From Nitrospira japonica (GTDB lineage Bacteria; Nitrospirota; Thermodesulfovibrionia; UBA6902): a stretch of DNA of 64,000 nt. Made by a program: the position numbers and the translations under genes. Numbering within the stretch: the stretch's first letter is position 1; each line of letters begins with the position of its first letter. The notes beneath the pieces were generated by a model. It worked only from the letters and a program-made list of their open reading frames with translations. It ran no database searches and was not told the DNA's origin. The stretch is taken from positions 89,984-153,983 of the forward strand of contig DYJL01000007.1 of assembly GCA_020723105.1 (NCBI GenBank), written 5' to 3'. Positions 19,327 to 29,879 of this stretch are shown in pieces.

Positions 19327-21162
19327 GTGGATATTGAAAAAAGATTATTAAGATTAGCCAAACTCATTCGTTATTTCATCCTTGTTTCAACAACAGAAGC
19401 GGGCTCGGGACATCCGACATCTTCACTGTCAGCAGCCGATTTAATGACAGGCCTGTTGTTCGGGGGAATATTTCGTTTCAATGCAGGCCAGCCTGAACAT
19501 CCAAATAATGACCGCCTTATTTTTTCAAAGGGCCATGCAGCGCCGCTTTACTACGCCCAATGGGTTGCAGCCGGAATTCTGACAGAAGAAGAACTGATGA
19601 GCCTGAGAAAATTCGGGAGCCGGCTCGAAGGCCATCTTACAAAGGAATTTAATCTTGTTGAAGTTGCCACCGGATCTTTGGGTCAGGGGCTCTCCATAGG
19701 TGTTGGAATGGCTCTAAATGCAAAATATATAGACAAACTTCCGTATAAAACCTATGTGCTTCTTGGGGACAGTGAAATGGCCGAAGGTTCGCAATGGGAA
19801 GCGATACAGATTGCAGCACATTATAGACTTGATAATCTTATCGGTATTCTTGACGTCAACCGGCTGGGCCAGCGCGGAGAAACGATGTATGGACATAATC
19901 TTGCTGCGTATGAAAGACGCATTTCCTCTTTTGGATGGGAAACTGTTGTAATCAATGGCCATTCTTTTAGTGAAATACTTTCTGCATATGAAAGAACCCA
20001 GAAAACAAATGGCAGGCCGGTTATGATTATTGCAGAAACCAGGAAAGGGAAGGGCGTATCATTTCTTGAAGACAGGGACTACTGGCATGGCAAGACAATT
20101 ACAAGAGATGAACTTGCAACGGCGCTTGAGGAATCAGGTGAGGTAGATAAATCAGTTCGTGGGGAGATCTTAAAACCAGAAAACCTCCAGCCTGATAAAA
20201 AGATATCAGTAAAAATAAAACAGGTTTCATACGAGCACGATAAACCTGTTGCCACAAGAAAGGCGTATGGTAATGCGTTGAAACGAATATTCCCGGCCTT
20301 TCCCGATATGGTAGTCCTGGATGCTGAAGTCTGTAATTCAACCTGTTCCGAGATATTCAGAGACGCATATCCGGATCGTTTTTTTGAAATGTATATTGCT
20401 GAACAGAATATGGCTGGTGCAGCGCTTGGACTTTCAAGCAGGGGAAAGATTCCTTTTGTGTCAACTTTTGCAGCATTTTTAACACGGGCCTATGATCAGA
20501 TAAGGATGAGCCAGTATTCACGCGCCAACATTAAATTCTGCGGTTCGCATGCCGGGGTATCTATTGGTGAGGACGGCGCTTCACAAATGGGGCTTGAGGA
20601 CCTGGCCCTGTTCCGGGCGCTTCTTGACAGTGTTGTGTTTTATCCGTCAGACGCAGTATCAACAGAGAAACTGATTGAAGAAATGGCAAAACACAAAGGG
20701 ATTTCTTATATACGCACCACAAGAAAGGAAACACCGGTTATTTATACCAGCGCTGAAGAATTCCATATCGGCGGAAGCAAGGTATTAACAGAAAGCAGAG
20801 ATGATGTTTTCACTGTTGTAAGCGCAGGCATTACCCTGCATGAGGCCCTTCAGGCCTATGAGATTTTGAAAAAGGAAAATATCTTTATCCGGGTAATAGA
20901 CCTTTATAGCATTAAACCTGTTGACAGTGTGACACTTAATCTGGCAGCAGAGGAAACAAAAGCTGTTATTACGGTTGAAGACCACTTTGCAGAGGGCGGG
21001 CTTGGCGAGGCGGTAAGAAGCGCACTTTCGGAAAATGCTGTTTCTGTCTACTCACTTGCAGTAAGAAAAATGCCCCGAAGCGGCAAACCGCAGGAACTCC
21101 TTGACTATGAGGAGATATCGAGCAAAGCAATTGTTGCGAAGGTGAAAAGTTTGCTGACCTGA
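19327..21162 (+). CDS. tkt: transketolase (single chain, GTG start)
   Basis: TTEAGSGHPTSSLSAADL, FSKGHAAPLYYAQW, LGDSEMAEGSQWEA, EQNMAGAALGLS. Confidence 0.93.
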   Translation: MDIEKRLLRLAKLIRYFILVSTTEAGSGHPTSSLSAADLMTGLLFGGIFRFNAGQPEHPNNDRLIFSKGHAAPLYYAQWVAAGILTEEELMSLRKFGSRLEGHLTKEFNLVEVATGSLGQGLSIGVGMALNAKYIDKLPYKTYVLLGDSEMAEGSQWEAIQIAAHYRLDNLIGILDVNRLGQRGETMYGHNLAAYERRISSFGWETVVINGHSFSEILSAYERTQKTNGRPVMIIAETRKGKGVSFLEDRDYWHGKTITRDELATALEESGEVDKSVRGEILKPENLQPDKKISVKIKQVSYEHDKPVATRKAYGNALKRIFPAFPDMVVLDAEVCNSTCSEIFRDAYPDRFFEMYIAEQNMAGAALGLSSRGKIPFVSTFAAFLTRAYDQIRMSQYSRANIKFCGSHAGVSIGEDGASQMGLEDLALFRALLDSVVFYPSDAVSTEKLIEEMAKHKGISYIRTTRKETPVIYTSAEEFHIGGSKVLTESRDDVFTVVSAGITLHEALQAYEILKKENIFIRVIDLYSIKPVDSVTLNLAAEETKAVITVEDHFAEGGLGEAVRSALSENAVSVYSLAVRKMPRSGKPQELLDYEEISSKAIVAKVKSLLT

Positions 21163-21184
21163 CCGGTCAGTAGTGGGAAACCCC

Positions 21185-21280
21185 TCAGCCACCTCCGCCT
21201 CCGCCGAAATTCGGAGCGGATGATGAGGAAGAGCAACTGCCTCCGGAGGCACAGCTAAAAGAAGAGATTATCTTTAACAT
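21185..21280 (-). CDS. possible 31-aa peptide with Cys/Ser/Gly-rich tail
   Basis: MLKIISSFSCASGGSCSSSSSAPNFGGGGGG*; G-rich sequence before the ATG; could be a remnant. Confidence 0.25.
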   Translation of the reverse strand: MLKIISSFSCASGGSCSSSSSAPNFGGGGGG

Positions 21281-21384
21281 CCCCAAAATAACACCAAAAT
21301 AACCATTTTATTTTTTTATCTGATTTGCTATACTCACACATCGTTAACCTGAATTAACTATAAGATGAAACAAAAGGGGGTTCC

Positions 21385-21705
21385 ATGGAAAGAAGAAATA
21401 CAAAAAGGGTAACAGTTAATTTAAGGGCGGAACGTATTTCATGTACCAAAAATTGTTCAGTTTTTATTGAGAACCTTTCTGAAAGCGGTATTTACATGAC
21501 GACAGCTCCGGCAAAAAACAGCGAATATATTCTCGGTACAGAGCTTGATTTGGAACTTGAGCTCAATTCTGGAAAGATAATAAATCTTAACTGTCATGTA
21601 AAATGGGCCGTTGATAATACCCCTGAAGCATTGACCAACAGTGTTGGACTGGAAATTATCGATCCTCCATCGGAATACAAAGAATTCGTAAAAAGCCTCC
21701 ATTAA
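21385..21705 (+). CDS. PilZ domain protein (c-di-GMP binding)
   Basis: RRNTKRVTV plus NLSESGIYM. Confidence 0.85.
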   Translation: MERRNTKRVTVNLRAERISCTKNCSVFIENLSESGIYMTTAPAKNSEYILGTELDLELELNSGKIINLNCHVKWAVDNTPEALTNSVGLEIIDPPSEYKEFVKSLH

Positions 21706-21823
21706 AATTACAGGGTTTTTTTGTTTCTGAATTATGGACTTGTTGTTCTCTTTTCTATCATTTCCCTGTTATGTTATAGTTTCTAATTCCTTTAATTTTA
21801 AATTTTGAAGCCTGGATTTTTCT

Positions 21824-24412
21824 ATGTCCGAACTTACCCCTTTAATGAAACAGTATCAGGATATCAAACGGAATTACCCTGATGCGATTGTATTTTTTCG
21901 CCTCGGTGACTTTTACGAGATGTTCGGGCCGGATGCGGTTGTGGCCTCGAAGGCTCTGCAGATTACGCTTACCTCAAGAGACAAAGGCAGAGAGGAACCG
22001 ACACCCATGTGCGGCGTGCCTCATTTCACTGCTGAGACTTATATTGCAAGGCTTGTCAAAGCAGGACACAAAGTTGCGGTATGCGAACAGGTTGAGGACC
22101 CAAAGGATGTGAAGGGCATTGTAAGAAGGGAAGTTGTCAGGGTTGTTACCCCCGGAACGTTTCTGCCTGATAATCCAAAAGAAAACAGTTATATACTGAG
22201 CTTTTTCCAGAAGGAGAATATATACGGGATTGCCGTGGCAGACATTACAACAGGCGAGTTTCTCATCTATGAAACCTGTAACAGCCTTGAGGATGAAATA
22301 AACAGGTTCCAGCCCAAAGAGATTTTGTGTCCCTATAGTTTTAAAAATAATTCGGCAATCATTGACAGGCTTAGCGCTTATTACCGTACCAATTATGACG
22401 ACTGGTATTTTGATTACATAGAGGCTTACAGAAAACTGATAAAACATTTCAGGGTGTCTTCACTTGACGGTTATGGCTGTGAGGGCATGATAGTGGCAAT
22501 TTCTGCAGGTGGTGCGCTTCTTAATTATCTTGAAGAGACCCAAAAAAATATGCTGTCCTTCAGGAAAGTTAGTGTCCTGAGACGTGCTTCACATATGCTG
22601 ATAGATGCGGCTACGCTAAGGAATCTGGAAATTACAAGGAACATGCGGAGTGGCGAAACAGAGGGCAGTCTTCTATGGGTAATTGATGAAACACTGACCC
22701 CGATGGGCGGAAGACTTTTAAGGAGCTGGCTTCTCAATCCTTTGCTTAATCCGGAAGAGATTCTGGAGAGGCAGGATGCAGTGCATGTATTGATGTCTGA
22801 TGCAGGGCGGCTCTCAAAATTCCAGGTTCACCTGAAGGGTATATATGATATTGAACGTCTGGCCTCACGCATTGGCAGCGGAACTGCTAATGCAAGAGAC
22901 CTTCTGGCATTGAAAAATTCACTGAAGATCTTACCAGAATTAAAGATTCTCCTTGAAGAATATGATAGTAAGACGGTCGGGTCCTTACATAAACAGATTG
23001 ATACATTTTCTGACATAAGAGACCTTATTGAAAAGGCAATAGCTGAAGACCCTCCCTTCACACTGAAAGACGGCGGCCTGGTAAGGAAGGGGTTTAATGC
23101 TGAGGTAGATGAACTGCGTGAGATAAGCAGCAGCGGCAAAGATTTTATAGCAAATCTGCAGGCAAAGGAAAGGGAACGGACTGGAATATCATCACTGAAG
23201 GTCGGATACAATAAAATATTCGGCTATTACATAGAAATTACAAAAGCAAATCTGTCTCAGGTTCCCGATGATTATATAAGGAAGCAGACCCTCGTTAACG
23301 GCGAGAGGTTTATAACTCCTGAACTGAAAGAGTATGAGTCAAAAATTCTGGGTGCAGAAGAACGGCTCAAAAATCTTGAATACGATGTTTTCATAAAGGT
23401 AAGAAATATTATTGCCCTTGAGACCGAAAAACTTCAGAAAACATCAGCAGCGCTTGCAGAACTTGACGCCCTGCACAGTCTGGCTTACATCGCAAAAAAA
23501 TATGGTTATGAGCGCCCGCTTGTTTACGATGGAGATGTAATACAGATTTCTGAAGGCCGACATCCTGTGATCGAGAGATTGTCTGCAGGAGATAAATTTA
23601 TTCCGAATGACACATTGATAGATTTCGGTTCAAGCAATATATTAATAATTACCGGACCCAACATGGCCGGGAAATCAACTTACATGAGGCAGATTGCGCT
23701 GATTGTACTGATGGCGCAGATCGGCAGTTTCGTGCCGGCCAGGGAGGCCCGGATAGGAATTGCAGACAGGATTTTTACAAGAATCGGTGCCTCTGATGTG
23801 ATAACAAAAGGACAGAGCACTTTTATGGTGGAGATGATAGAAACCGCCAACATCCTGAATAATGCGACCGGAAAAAGTCTTATACTGCTTGATGAGGTGG
23901 GCCGGGGGACCAGCACCTTTGACGGTATCAGTATTGCATGGGCGGTTGTGGAATACATTTCAAAGGAGTTAAAAACAAGAACCCTCTTTGCAACTCATTA
24001 TCATGAGCTTACAGAACTTTCACTTATTCTTGAAGGCATCAAAAATCTGAATGTGGCTGTGAAGGAATGGGGGGATGAAATAATTTTTCTCAGAAGGATC
24101 GAGGAAGGCGCTGCGGATAAGAGCTATGGTATTCAGGTTGCGCGGCTTGCAGGCCTGCCCGTAACAACTATAGAGAGGGCCAAAGAAATTTTATCCAATC
24201 TTGAAAAGTCGGAGCTCAATGAACTTGGGGCGCCAAGACTCGCATATACCTCTGCCCCTTTATCTGCAGACCCGGTAAAAGCCGGCCAACTTGATCTCTT
24301 CACTACGCAGGCAGACCCTGTGATAAAAGAAATCCTCGGGCTTGATATATTGAGCATGACTCCGCTTGAGGCGCTGAATAAATTATCCGAGATAAAAAAG
24401 AAGCTGGGTTAA
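21824..24412 (+). CDS. mutS: DNA mismatch repair protein MutS
   Basis: PLMKQYQDIKRNYPDAIVFFRLGDFYEMFG, TGPNMAGKSTYMRQ, LLDEVGRGTSTFDG. Confidence 0.98.
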   Translation: MSELTPLMKQYQDIKRNYPDAIVFFRLGDFYEMFGPDAVVASKALQITLTSRDKGREEPTPMCGVPHFTAETYIARLVKAGHKVAVCEQVEDPKDVKGIVRREVVRVVTPGTFLPDNPKENSYILSFFQKENIYGIAVADITTGEFLIYETCNSLEDEINRFQPKEILCPYSFKNNSAIIDRLSAYYRTNYDDWYFDYIEAYRKLIKHFRVSSLDGYGCEGMIVAISAGGALLNYLEETQKNMLSFRKVSVLRRASHMLIDAATLRNLEITRNMRSGETEGSLLWVIDETLTPMGGRLLRSWLLNPLLNPEEILERQDAVHVLMSDAGRLSKFQVHLKGIYDIERLASRIGSGTANARDLLALKNSLKILPELKILLEEYDSKTVGSLHKQIDTFSDIRDLIEKAIAEDPPFTLKDGGLVRKGFNAEVDELREISSSGKDFIANLQAKERERTGISSLKVGYNKIFGYYIEITKANLSQVPDDYIRKQTLVNGERFITPELKEYESKILGAEERLKNLEYDVFIKVRNIIALETEKLQKTSAALAELDALHSLAYIAKKYGYERPLVYDGDVIQISEGRHPVIERLSAGDKFIPNDTLIDFGSSNILIITGPNMAGKSTYMRQIALIVLMAQIGSFVPAREARIGIADRIFTRIGASDVITKGQSTFMVEMIETANILNNATGKSLILLDEVGRGTSTFDGISIAWAVVEYISKELKTRTLFATHYHELTELSLILEGIKNLNVAVKEWGDEIIFLRRIEEGAADKSYGIQVARLAGLPVTTIERAKEILSNLEKSELNELGAPRLAYTSAPLSADPVKAGQLDLFTTQADPVIKEILGLDILSMTPLEALNKLSEIKKKLG

Positions 24413-25114
24413 TTAAAACGCTCTTATGATAAAGCGGGTGCCCTGATAATTGAATACAACGCCGTTTTCTGTGATCTCTTCAACCTTCAGATTTTTAGCT
24501 GCTGTATCGCCTTCTCTTAATATATTGCCGTTGATATTAATCAGCCGGGTCGCAGGGCTGTCTGAATAGATATGACCGTAGATGGCAATCTGAGGTATTT
24601 CGCTTTGCAAAGCTGCCGGCAAACGATTCAGTTCAGGGATGCCATTTTCTGTAATGGTCCCTGCGCCGACATGCAATTGCTCATTAGGTGCAAGAGGCTT
24701 GTTTTGGAGTTTCTGTTCGGCTGATGTTTCTTCATATCTCACATCGGGTTTCTTTCGTACTTTTACAGTTTCCTTCAACTTGACAGCAGGGGGCTGCTCT
24801 TTAGGGGTTGTGTTGCTGGAGAGAGTTTTTCCGGGTTCTTCTGAAGCATTATCAGATTGTGGCGCTTGTTTCTTGAGGGTGGTTATATTTTCTTTTGCAG
24901 AATTTAAAGGGACTGGAGATATTAATGATGTTGGATACAGCCAGAGCGCAAGTATGCCGATATTCAGTATCAAACTTACCAGAACCAGATACAGCAGTAT
25001 AGGGCGTTTTTCGGTGCGCTTTAATTCAGGAATGTGAACAGTCATTATGTCAGGCGCCGCAGTATTCTGTTTTTTTTGCTCTAATTTTTTTAATGCATCA
25101 AGAATAAATGACAT
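24413..25114 (-). CDS. gspB: general secretion pathway protein B-like
   Basis: MSFILDALKKLEQKK, one TM, C-terminal IAIYGHIYSDSPATRLININGNILREGD; paired with ExeA-type ATPase. Confidence 0.82.
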   Translation of the reverse strand: MSFILDALKKLEQKKQNTAAPDIMTVHIPELKRTEKRPILLYLVLVSLILNIGILALWLYPTSLISPVPLNSAKENITTLKKQAPQSDNASEEPGKTLSSNTTPKEQPPAVKLKETVKVRKKPDVRYEETSAEQKLQNKPLAPNEQLHVGAGTITENGIPELNRLPAALQSEIPQIAIYGHIYSDSPATRLININGNILREGDTAAKNLKVEEITENGVVFNYQGTRFIIRAF

Positions 25115-25139
25115 GGAATTTATCCCTCTGTTTTTTAAG

Positions 25140-26090
25140 TTACTGGCTAAAACGTATACTTGATAGCTGAGGTATTAACTCATTGTTTTCATAGTGGTTT
25201 ATTGTAAGTATAGCTATGGTTGCAATGATAATAACTATCAAGGCCCATCCAATTATTTTTTTATGCTGGCTAAAACGTTTTTCTTTTCCAAACACCTCAT
25301 GTGCTGCTGTTGTCAGCCGGGACTTATTGACCTTATTTTTCCCTTGAGCGAAGGTTCCAAGCAGGGCGCGGTCACAAAGGACATTGACAAGACGCGGTAT
25401 GCCGCTGCTTAGTTTGTAAAGTTTATCAAGGGCTGAATCAGAAAATAAGGAATTTTTTACCCCGGCAACTTTAAGACGATGTGCGACATATGCCGTCACA
25501 TCTTTTCTGGACAATGGATTCAGATGATAGCGGGCTATAATCCGCTGGGAGAGCTGGCGCAGTTTAGGTTTAGACAGTTTATCCCTGAGTTCAGGCTGGC
25601 CCAGCAGGATAATCTGAAGAAGTTTGACCTGATTGGTTTCGAGATTGGTCAGGAGACGCAGTTGTTCAAGCACGTCCGCACTCAGATTCTGCGCTTCATC
25701 TATAATGAGCACAGACTTCTGCCCCTTTGCATGTGCGTCAAGCAGATAGGCATTAATCTTATCAACAAATATCTTTATGCTTTTATTATCGGGCGGGTAT
25801 TGAATGCTGAATTCATCGCAGATTGCAGATAGCAGCTCTTCAGCCGTTAATCTCGGATTAATGATAAATGCAACAGTTGCATTTTCAGGTATCTGTTCCA
25901 GCAAACATCGGCACACCGTGGTTTTTCCGGTGCCAACTTCCCCTGTGAGAAGGACAAAGCCGCCATCACTGCCGAGTCCGTAAAGAAGATGGGCGAGCGC
26001 TTCTCTGTGCTGTTCGCTCATGTAGAGGTAACGCGGGTCCGGAGCGATGGAGAAAGGCATTTCCTCAAAACCAAAGTATTCCTTGTACAT
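25140..26090 (-). CDS. gspA: ExeA/GspA-type AAA ATPase
   Basis: MYKEYFGFEEMPFSIAPDPRYLYMSEQHREALAHLLYGL, TGEVGTGKTTVCR, LIIDEAQNL. Confidence 0.88.
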   Translation of the reverse strand: MYKEYFGFEEMPFSIAPDPRYLYMSEQHREALAHLLYGLGSDGGFVLLTGEVGTGKTTVCRCLLEQIPENATVAFIINPRLTAEELLSAICDEFSIQYPPDNKSIKIFVDKINAYLLDAHAKGQKSVLIIDEAQNLSADVLEQLRLLTNLETNQVKLLQIILLGQPELRDKLSKPKLRQLSQRIIARYHLNPLSRKDVTAYVAHRLKVAGVKNSLFSDSALDKLYKLSSGIPRLVNVLCDRALLGTFAQGKNKVNKSRLTTAAHEVFGKEKRFSQHKKIIGWALIVIIIATIAILTINHYENNELIPQLSSIRFSQ

Positions 26091-26164
26091 AGTGGCTCGA
26101 ATTATTTATAAATAGTTATGTTATTAATATCAAATCTCTTGAAATATCTTTAATATCTTTTAGG

Positions 26165-26312
26165 CGACATAGAAGCCTGTGAAAGAATTTCTATAATCGA
26201 CAAACTACATATTACATCTTTGCTTCAAGCAGTTTCTTTTATTTCTTTTCCCTACCCCCTACTCCCTTTTTAAAGGTGTCGTATAGAAATTCTTTCACAG
26301 CCTCCCATGTCT
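26165..26312. repeat. inverted-repeat element with about 30-bp arms
   Basis: cgacatagaagcctgtgaaagaatttctataatcgac and its inverted copy gtcgtatagaaattctttcacagcctcccatgtc. Confidence 0.8.
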
Positions 26313-26360
26313 GCAGATATTGGAATAGTGTTTGCTATGAATTATGTAGACTGAAAAGAA

Positions 26361-26442
26361 ATATTGCTTCGCTTCGCTCGCAATGACAAGCGAGGGACCT
26401 GCTCGCAAAGACAGCTAAAATACTTATTCAGCAACCTGCTAA
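26361..26442. repeat. interspersed repeat, GCGAGCGAAGCGAAGCAAT family
   Basis: Reverse complement is nearly identical to 63926-63998. Confidence 0.85.
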
Positions 26443-26509
26443 GTTACAGTTTTACATTAAGCACTTACATAAAGAGTAATACAGGAGTCATGGAAAATAC
26501 AATAATCTT

Positions 26510-27190
26510 CTAAATCTTCCATTTCTTTTTTCCGGTTGGAGCTTTTGTAGCGGACCTGAGTATTGCCTGGAATTCTTTACGGGGGATCTCGTGCGCCCCG
26601 AAAGATTTCAGGTGAGAGGTTGTCATCTGACAATCAATGAGCGTGAAATTCCATTTGACAAGTTGTTGAACGAGTGTGACGAAGCCGACTTTAGAGGCTC
26701 CGCTTTTTGTGGTAAACATTGATTCTCCAAAAAAAACTGAGCCGAGCGCAATTCCATAAAGTCCGCCTGCGAGTTTGCCTTCAAACCAGCTTTCAACAGA
26801 ATGTGCATAACCTGAATGATGCAGGGCGATGTACGCATCTATCATTTCATTTGTAATCCATGTATCGCCTTTATCTCTTTGATGGACAGAGGCGCATTTT
26901 TTTATAACCTGTTCAAACACTGTATCGAAAGTGACTTTAAAAATACCTTTGCTGATTGTTTGACGAAGACTTCGTGATATTTTCAAGTCTTCAGGAAGCA
27001 GGACAAGACGTGGATCAGGCGTCCACCATAGAATGGGATCACCTTCCGAATACCACGGGAAGATTCCCATAGAATATGCAAGGAGGAGCCGTAATTCACT
27101 GAGGTCGCCTCCTACTGCGAGAAGACCGTTGTCTTCCGCAAGCTCGGGAGGAGGGAAGATGAGTTCGTCAGAAAGTTCAAAGATGGGCAT
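26510..27190 (-). CDS. aat: leucyl/phenylalanyl-tRNA--protein transferase
   Basis: GLLAVGGDLS, MGIFPWYSEGDPILWWTPDPRLVL, GVFFGESMF-like GSVFFGESMF. Confidence 0.97.
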   Translation of the reverse strand: MPIFELSDELIFPPPELAEDNGLLAVGGDLSELRLLLAYSMGIFPWYSEGDPILWWTPDPRLVLLPEDLKISRSLRQTISKGIFKVTFDTVFEQVIKKCASVHQRDKGDTWITNEMIDAYIALHHSGYAHSVESWFEGKLAGGLYGIALGSVFFGESMFTTKSGASKVGFVTLVQQLVKWNFTLIDCQMTTSHLKSFGAHEIPRKEFQAILRSATKAPTGKKKWKI

Positions 27191-27197
27191 TTGCCAA

Positions 27198-29465
27198 TCA
27201 GGAATACTTGAATGTCAGTTTATCATTTTTGAAATCAATAAAGACCTTGCCGCCTTTGATGAGCTTGCCAAAAAGGATCTCTTCTGATAAGGCATCCTTT
27301 ATTTCTTTTTGCGTAAGCCGTCCAAGCGGTCTTGCTCCAAACTGTGGGTCATATCCATATTTTGCCAGCCATTTTCTTGTATTATTCGAAACAGTGATGA
27401 TTACATTTTTCTCCACAAGCTGCTGCTGCAGTTCTGTAATGAATTTATCCACAACTTTTTTCATTATTTCGGCTGTAAGAGAATTGAATGTGATTGTTGC
27501 ATCGAGACGGTTTCTGAATTCTGCGCTGAATAAGCGGTTGACAGCGTCTTTGCCTTTTGAGCCGGCGTCTTTTATCCGGTTTCCAAAACCGATAACTCCT
27601 TTTTCCATGTCTGTTGTTCCTGCATTTGACGTCATGATGAGAATGACGTTCCGGAAGTCCGCCTTTTTTCCGTTGTTATCAGTTAATGTAGCATAATCCA
27701 TTACCTGAAGAAGAATGCTGAATATATCAGGATGCGCTTTTTCGATTTCATCAAGCAATAGAACGCTGTGTGGATGTTTCCTGATTGCATCTGTTAATAA
27801 GCCTCCCTGATCGAATCCAACATAACCGGGAGGTGCGCCAATCAATCTGGAGACAGTATGTTTCTCCATATATTCGCTCATGTCGAATCTGATAAACTGG
27901 ATACCCATGACATTTGCAATTGTCTTTGTGACCTCTGTTTTTCCGACTCCTGTAGGCCCGACAAAAAGGAATGAGCCTATGGGCCTTTCCTGCGCTCCAA
28001 GGCCGGCCCGGGAGCGTTTAATTGAAGATGCAAGAGAGTGGATGGCTTCATCCTGTCCAAAGACAGCATTTTTCAACTCGCTCTCCAGACTCTTCAGCTT
28101 TTCCATATCAGATGTTGAGACGTTGCGCTTTGGAATTTTTGCTATCTTTGCGACAACATCTTCTATCTCGTGTGGTCCGACAGTTTTTTTGGTCTTGTAA
28201 GCTGGAGACAGTTTTAATAGCGCTCCTGCTTCATCAATTACATCAAGCGCTTTATCAGGGAGATACTTGTCGTTGATATATTTTGCTGAAAGCTCTGCAG
28301 CAGTCTTAAGGGCGGTGATGGTATATTTCACGCCATGGTATTTTTCATAATATGGTTTCAAGCCTTTTAAAATCAGGCAGGTTTCATAAATATCCGGTTC
28401 GTGAATCTCTATCTTTTGAAAACGCCGTGAAAGTGCGCGGTCCTTCTCAAAATAGTTCTTATATTCTTCATATGTGCTGGTCCCTATGCAGCGCATTTTG
28501 CCTGCATTGAGAATTGGTTTCAGGATATTTGATGCATCTATGGAACCGCCGCTTGTAGCGCCTGCTCCGACAATTGTATGTATTTCATCGATAAAAAGAA
28601 TGGCGTCGGGGATTGCTTCCAGGCTTTTGATTGTCGCCTTGAGTCGGGCCTCAAAGTCCCCGCGGTATTTTGTTCCTGCAAGCAGCCCTCCCATGTCAAG
28701 AGAAAATATGCGGGCTTTTTTCAATAGATCAGGTACTTCGCCTTTATGGATTTTAAGTGCCAGCCCCTCGACAATTGCGGTCTTGCCGACACCCGGGTCC
28801 CCGACAAAAACCACATTGTTTTTTCTCCTTCTGCAGAGGACCTGAACTGTTCTTTTTAATTCATTATCTCTGCCTACAAGAGGATCAATGCTGCCGTCTT
28901 CAGCTTTTTGAATAATGTCCACTGTAAATTGTTTTAAAGCATCGCTTTTTTTAATTTCATATTTGCCGGGAGCCGTTTTCGATTCATGAAGATGTTCATT
29001 TATGGGGTTATCTGAAAATTTTGATATTCCGTGTGAAATATAATTAATAACGTCAAGACGTGATATGCCCTCTGATTCGAGAAAGTACAGAGCGTGAGAA
29101 TCATTTTCTAGAAAAATAGCTGAGAGGATATCGCCTGCGTCTGTCTCATGTTTCTCTGCCGACCTTACATGACTGACTGCAGTTTGAATGACTCGTCTGA
29201 AGGCAATTGTAGTCTCGGGATATGATTTGGATTTTTCCGGAAGCTTGGGCACTTTATCATTAAAGAATTTTTCCAGTGCTGTTTTTAGTCTTGGAATGTT
29301 GCCGCCGCAGTTAGAAATAATTTCAATTCCCCAGTCATTATGAATGATGGCGAATAGGATATGCTCGACTGTTAAATATTCGTGGCGGCGCATCTCGGCC
29401 TCACGGATGGTTGCCTCTAAAGACAATTCAAGCTCTTTATTAATCATTCTTTCTCCATTGTGCAC
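27198..29465 (-). CDS. clpA: ATP-dependent Clp protease ATP-binding subunit ClpA
   Basis: Two AAA modules (GDPGVGKTAIVEGLA, GPTGVGKTEVTK), Clp N-domain; overlaps clpS. Confidence 0.97.
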   Translation of the reverse strand: MHNGERMINKELELSLEATIREAEMRRHEYLTVEHILFAIIHNDWGIEIISNCGGNIPRLKTALEKFFNDKVPKLPEKSKSYPETTIAFRRVIQTAVSHVRSAEKHETDAGDILSAIFLENDSHALYFLESEGISRLDVINYISHGISKFSDNPINEHLHESKTAPGKYEIKKSDALKQFTVDIIQKAEDGSIDPLVGRDNELKRTVQVLCRRRKNNVVFVGDPGVGKTAIVEGLALKIHKGEVPDLLKKARIFSLDMGGLLAGTKYRGDFEARLKATIKSLEAIPDAILFIDEIHTIVGAGATSGGSIDASNILKPILNAGKMRCIGTSTYEEYKNYFEKDRALSRRFQKIEIHEPDIYETCLILKGLKPYYEKYHGVKYTITALKTAAELSAKYINDKYLPDKALDVIDEAGALLKLSPAYKTKKTVGPHEIEDVVAKIAKIPKRNVSTSDMEKLKSLESELKNAVFGQDEAIHSLASSIKRSRAGLGAQERPIGSFLFVGPTGVGKTEVTKTIANVMGIQFIRFDMSEYMEKHTVSRLIGAPPGYVGFDQGGLLTDAIRKHPHSVLLLDEIEKAHPDIFSILLQVMDYATLTDNNGKKADFRNVILIMTSNAGTTDMEKGVIGFGNRIKDAGSKGKDAVNRLFSAEFRNRLDATITFNSLTAEIMKKVVDKFITELQQQLVEKNVIITVSNNTRKWLAKYGYDPQFGARPLGRLTQKEIKDALSEEILFGKLIKGGKVFIDFKNDKLTFKYS

Positions 29466-29758
29466 TGTAGTGGAAACCCGTTTTGCCGGGAAAGATCATG
29501 TACTGTTTGAATCTTTGTCTCTGCAATTTCACGGGTATAGACACCGGCAAGACCTTTTCCATTCTTGTGAACATGAAGCATTATCTGGATAGCTTCGACA
29601 GGCGGTTTATGGAATATTTGCTCAAGAACATTGACGACAAAATCCATTGTCGTATAATTGTCATTGATTAGAAAGACCTTGAAGAGCGCTGGAGATTTTA
29701 CTTCCTGTCTTTCCTTGACTTCAATATGTTCATTCGGTTTGAATTTGATCTCATCCAT
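29444..29758 (-). CDS. clpS: ATP-dependent Clp protease adaptor ClpS
   Basis: LFKVFLINDNYTTMDFVVNVLEQIFHKPPVEAIQIMLHVHKNGKGLAGVYTREIAETK. Confidence 0.97.
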   Translation of the reverse strand: MDEIKFKPNEHIEVKERQEVKSPALFKVFLINDNYTTMDFVVNVLEQIFHKPPVEAIQIMLHVHKNGKGLAGVYTREIAETKIQTVHDLSRQNGFPLQCTMEKE

Positions 29759-29879
29759 TGCGTATCACCTTACAGGTATTGTAACTTGAGAAACACGTTA
29801 AATGGAAGATTGCCGATCATGACCAATGCCGGAAAAGGTCAATGGCAACAGTAGCGCACTGCATCATGAATTATAAAAT

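Noticed and set aside
27033-29671. Plus-strand ORFs antisense to aat/clpA/clpS
   Set aside because: Shadow frames of well-supported CDSs with no recognisable domain
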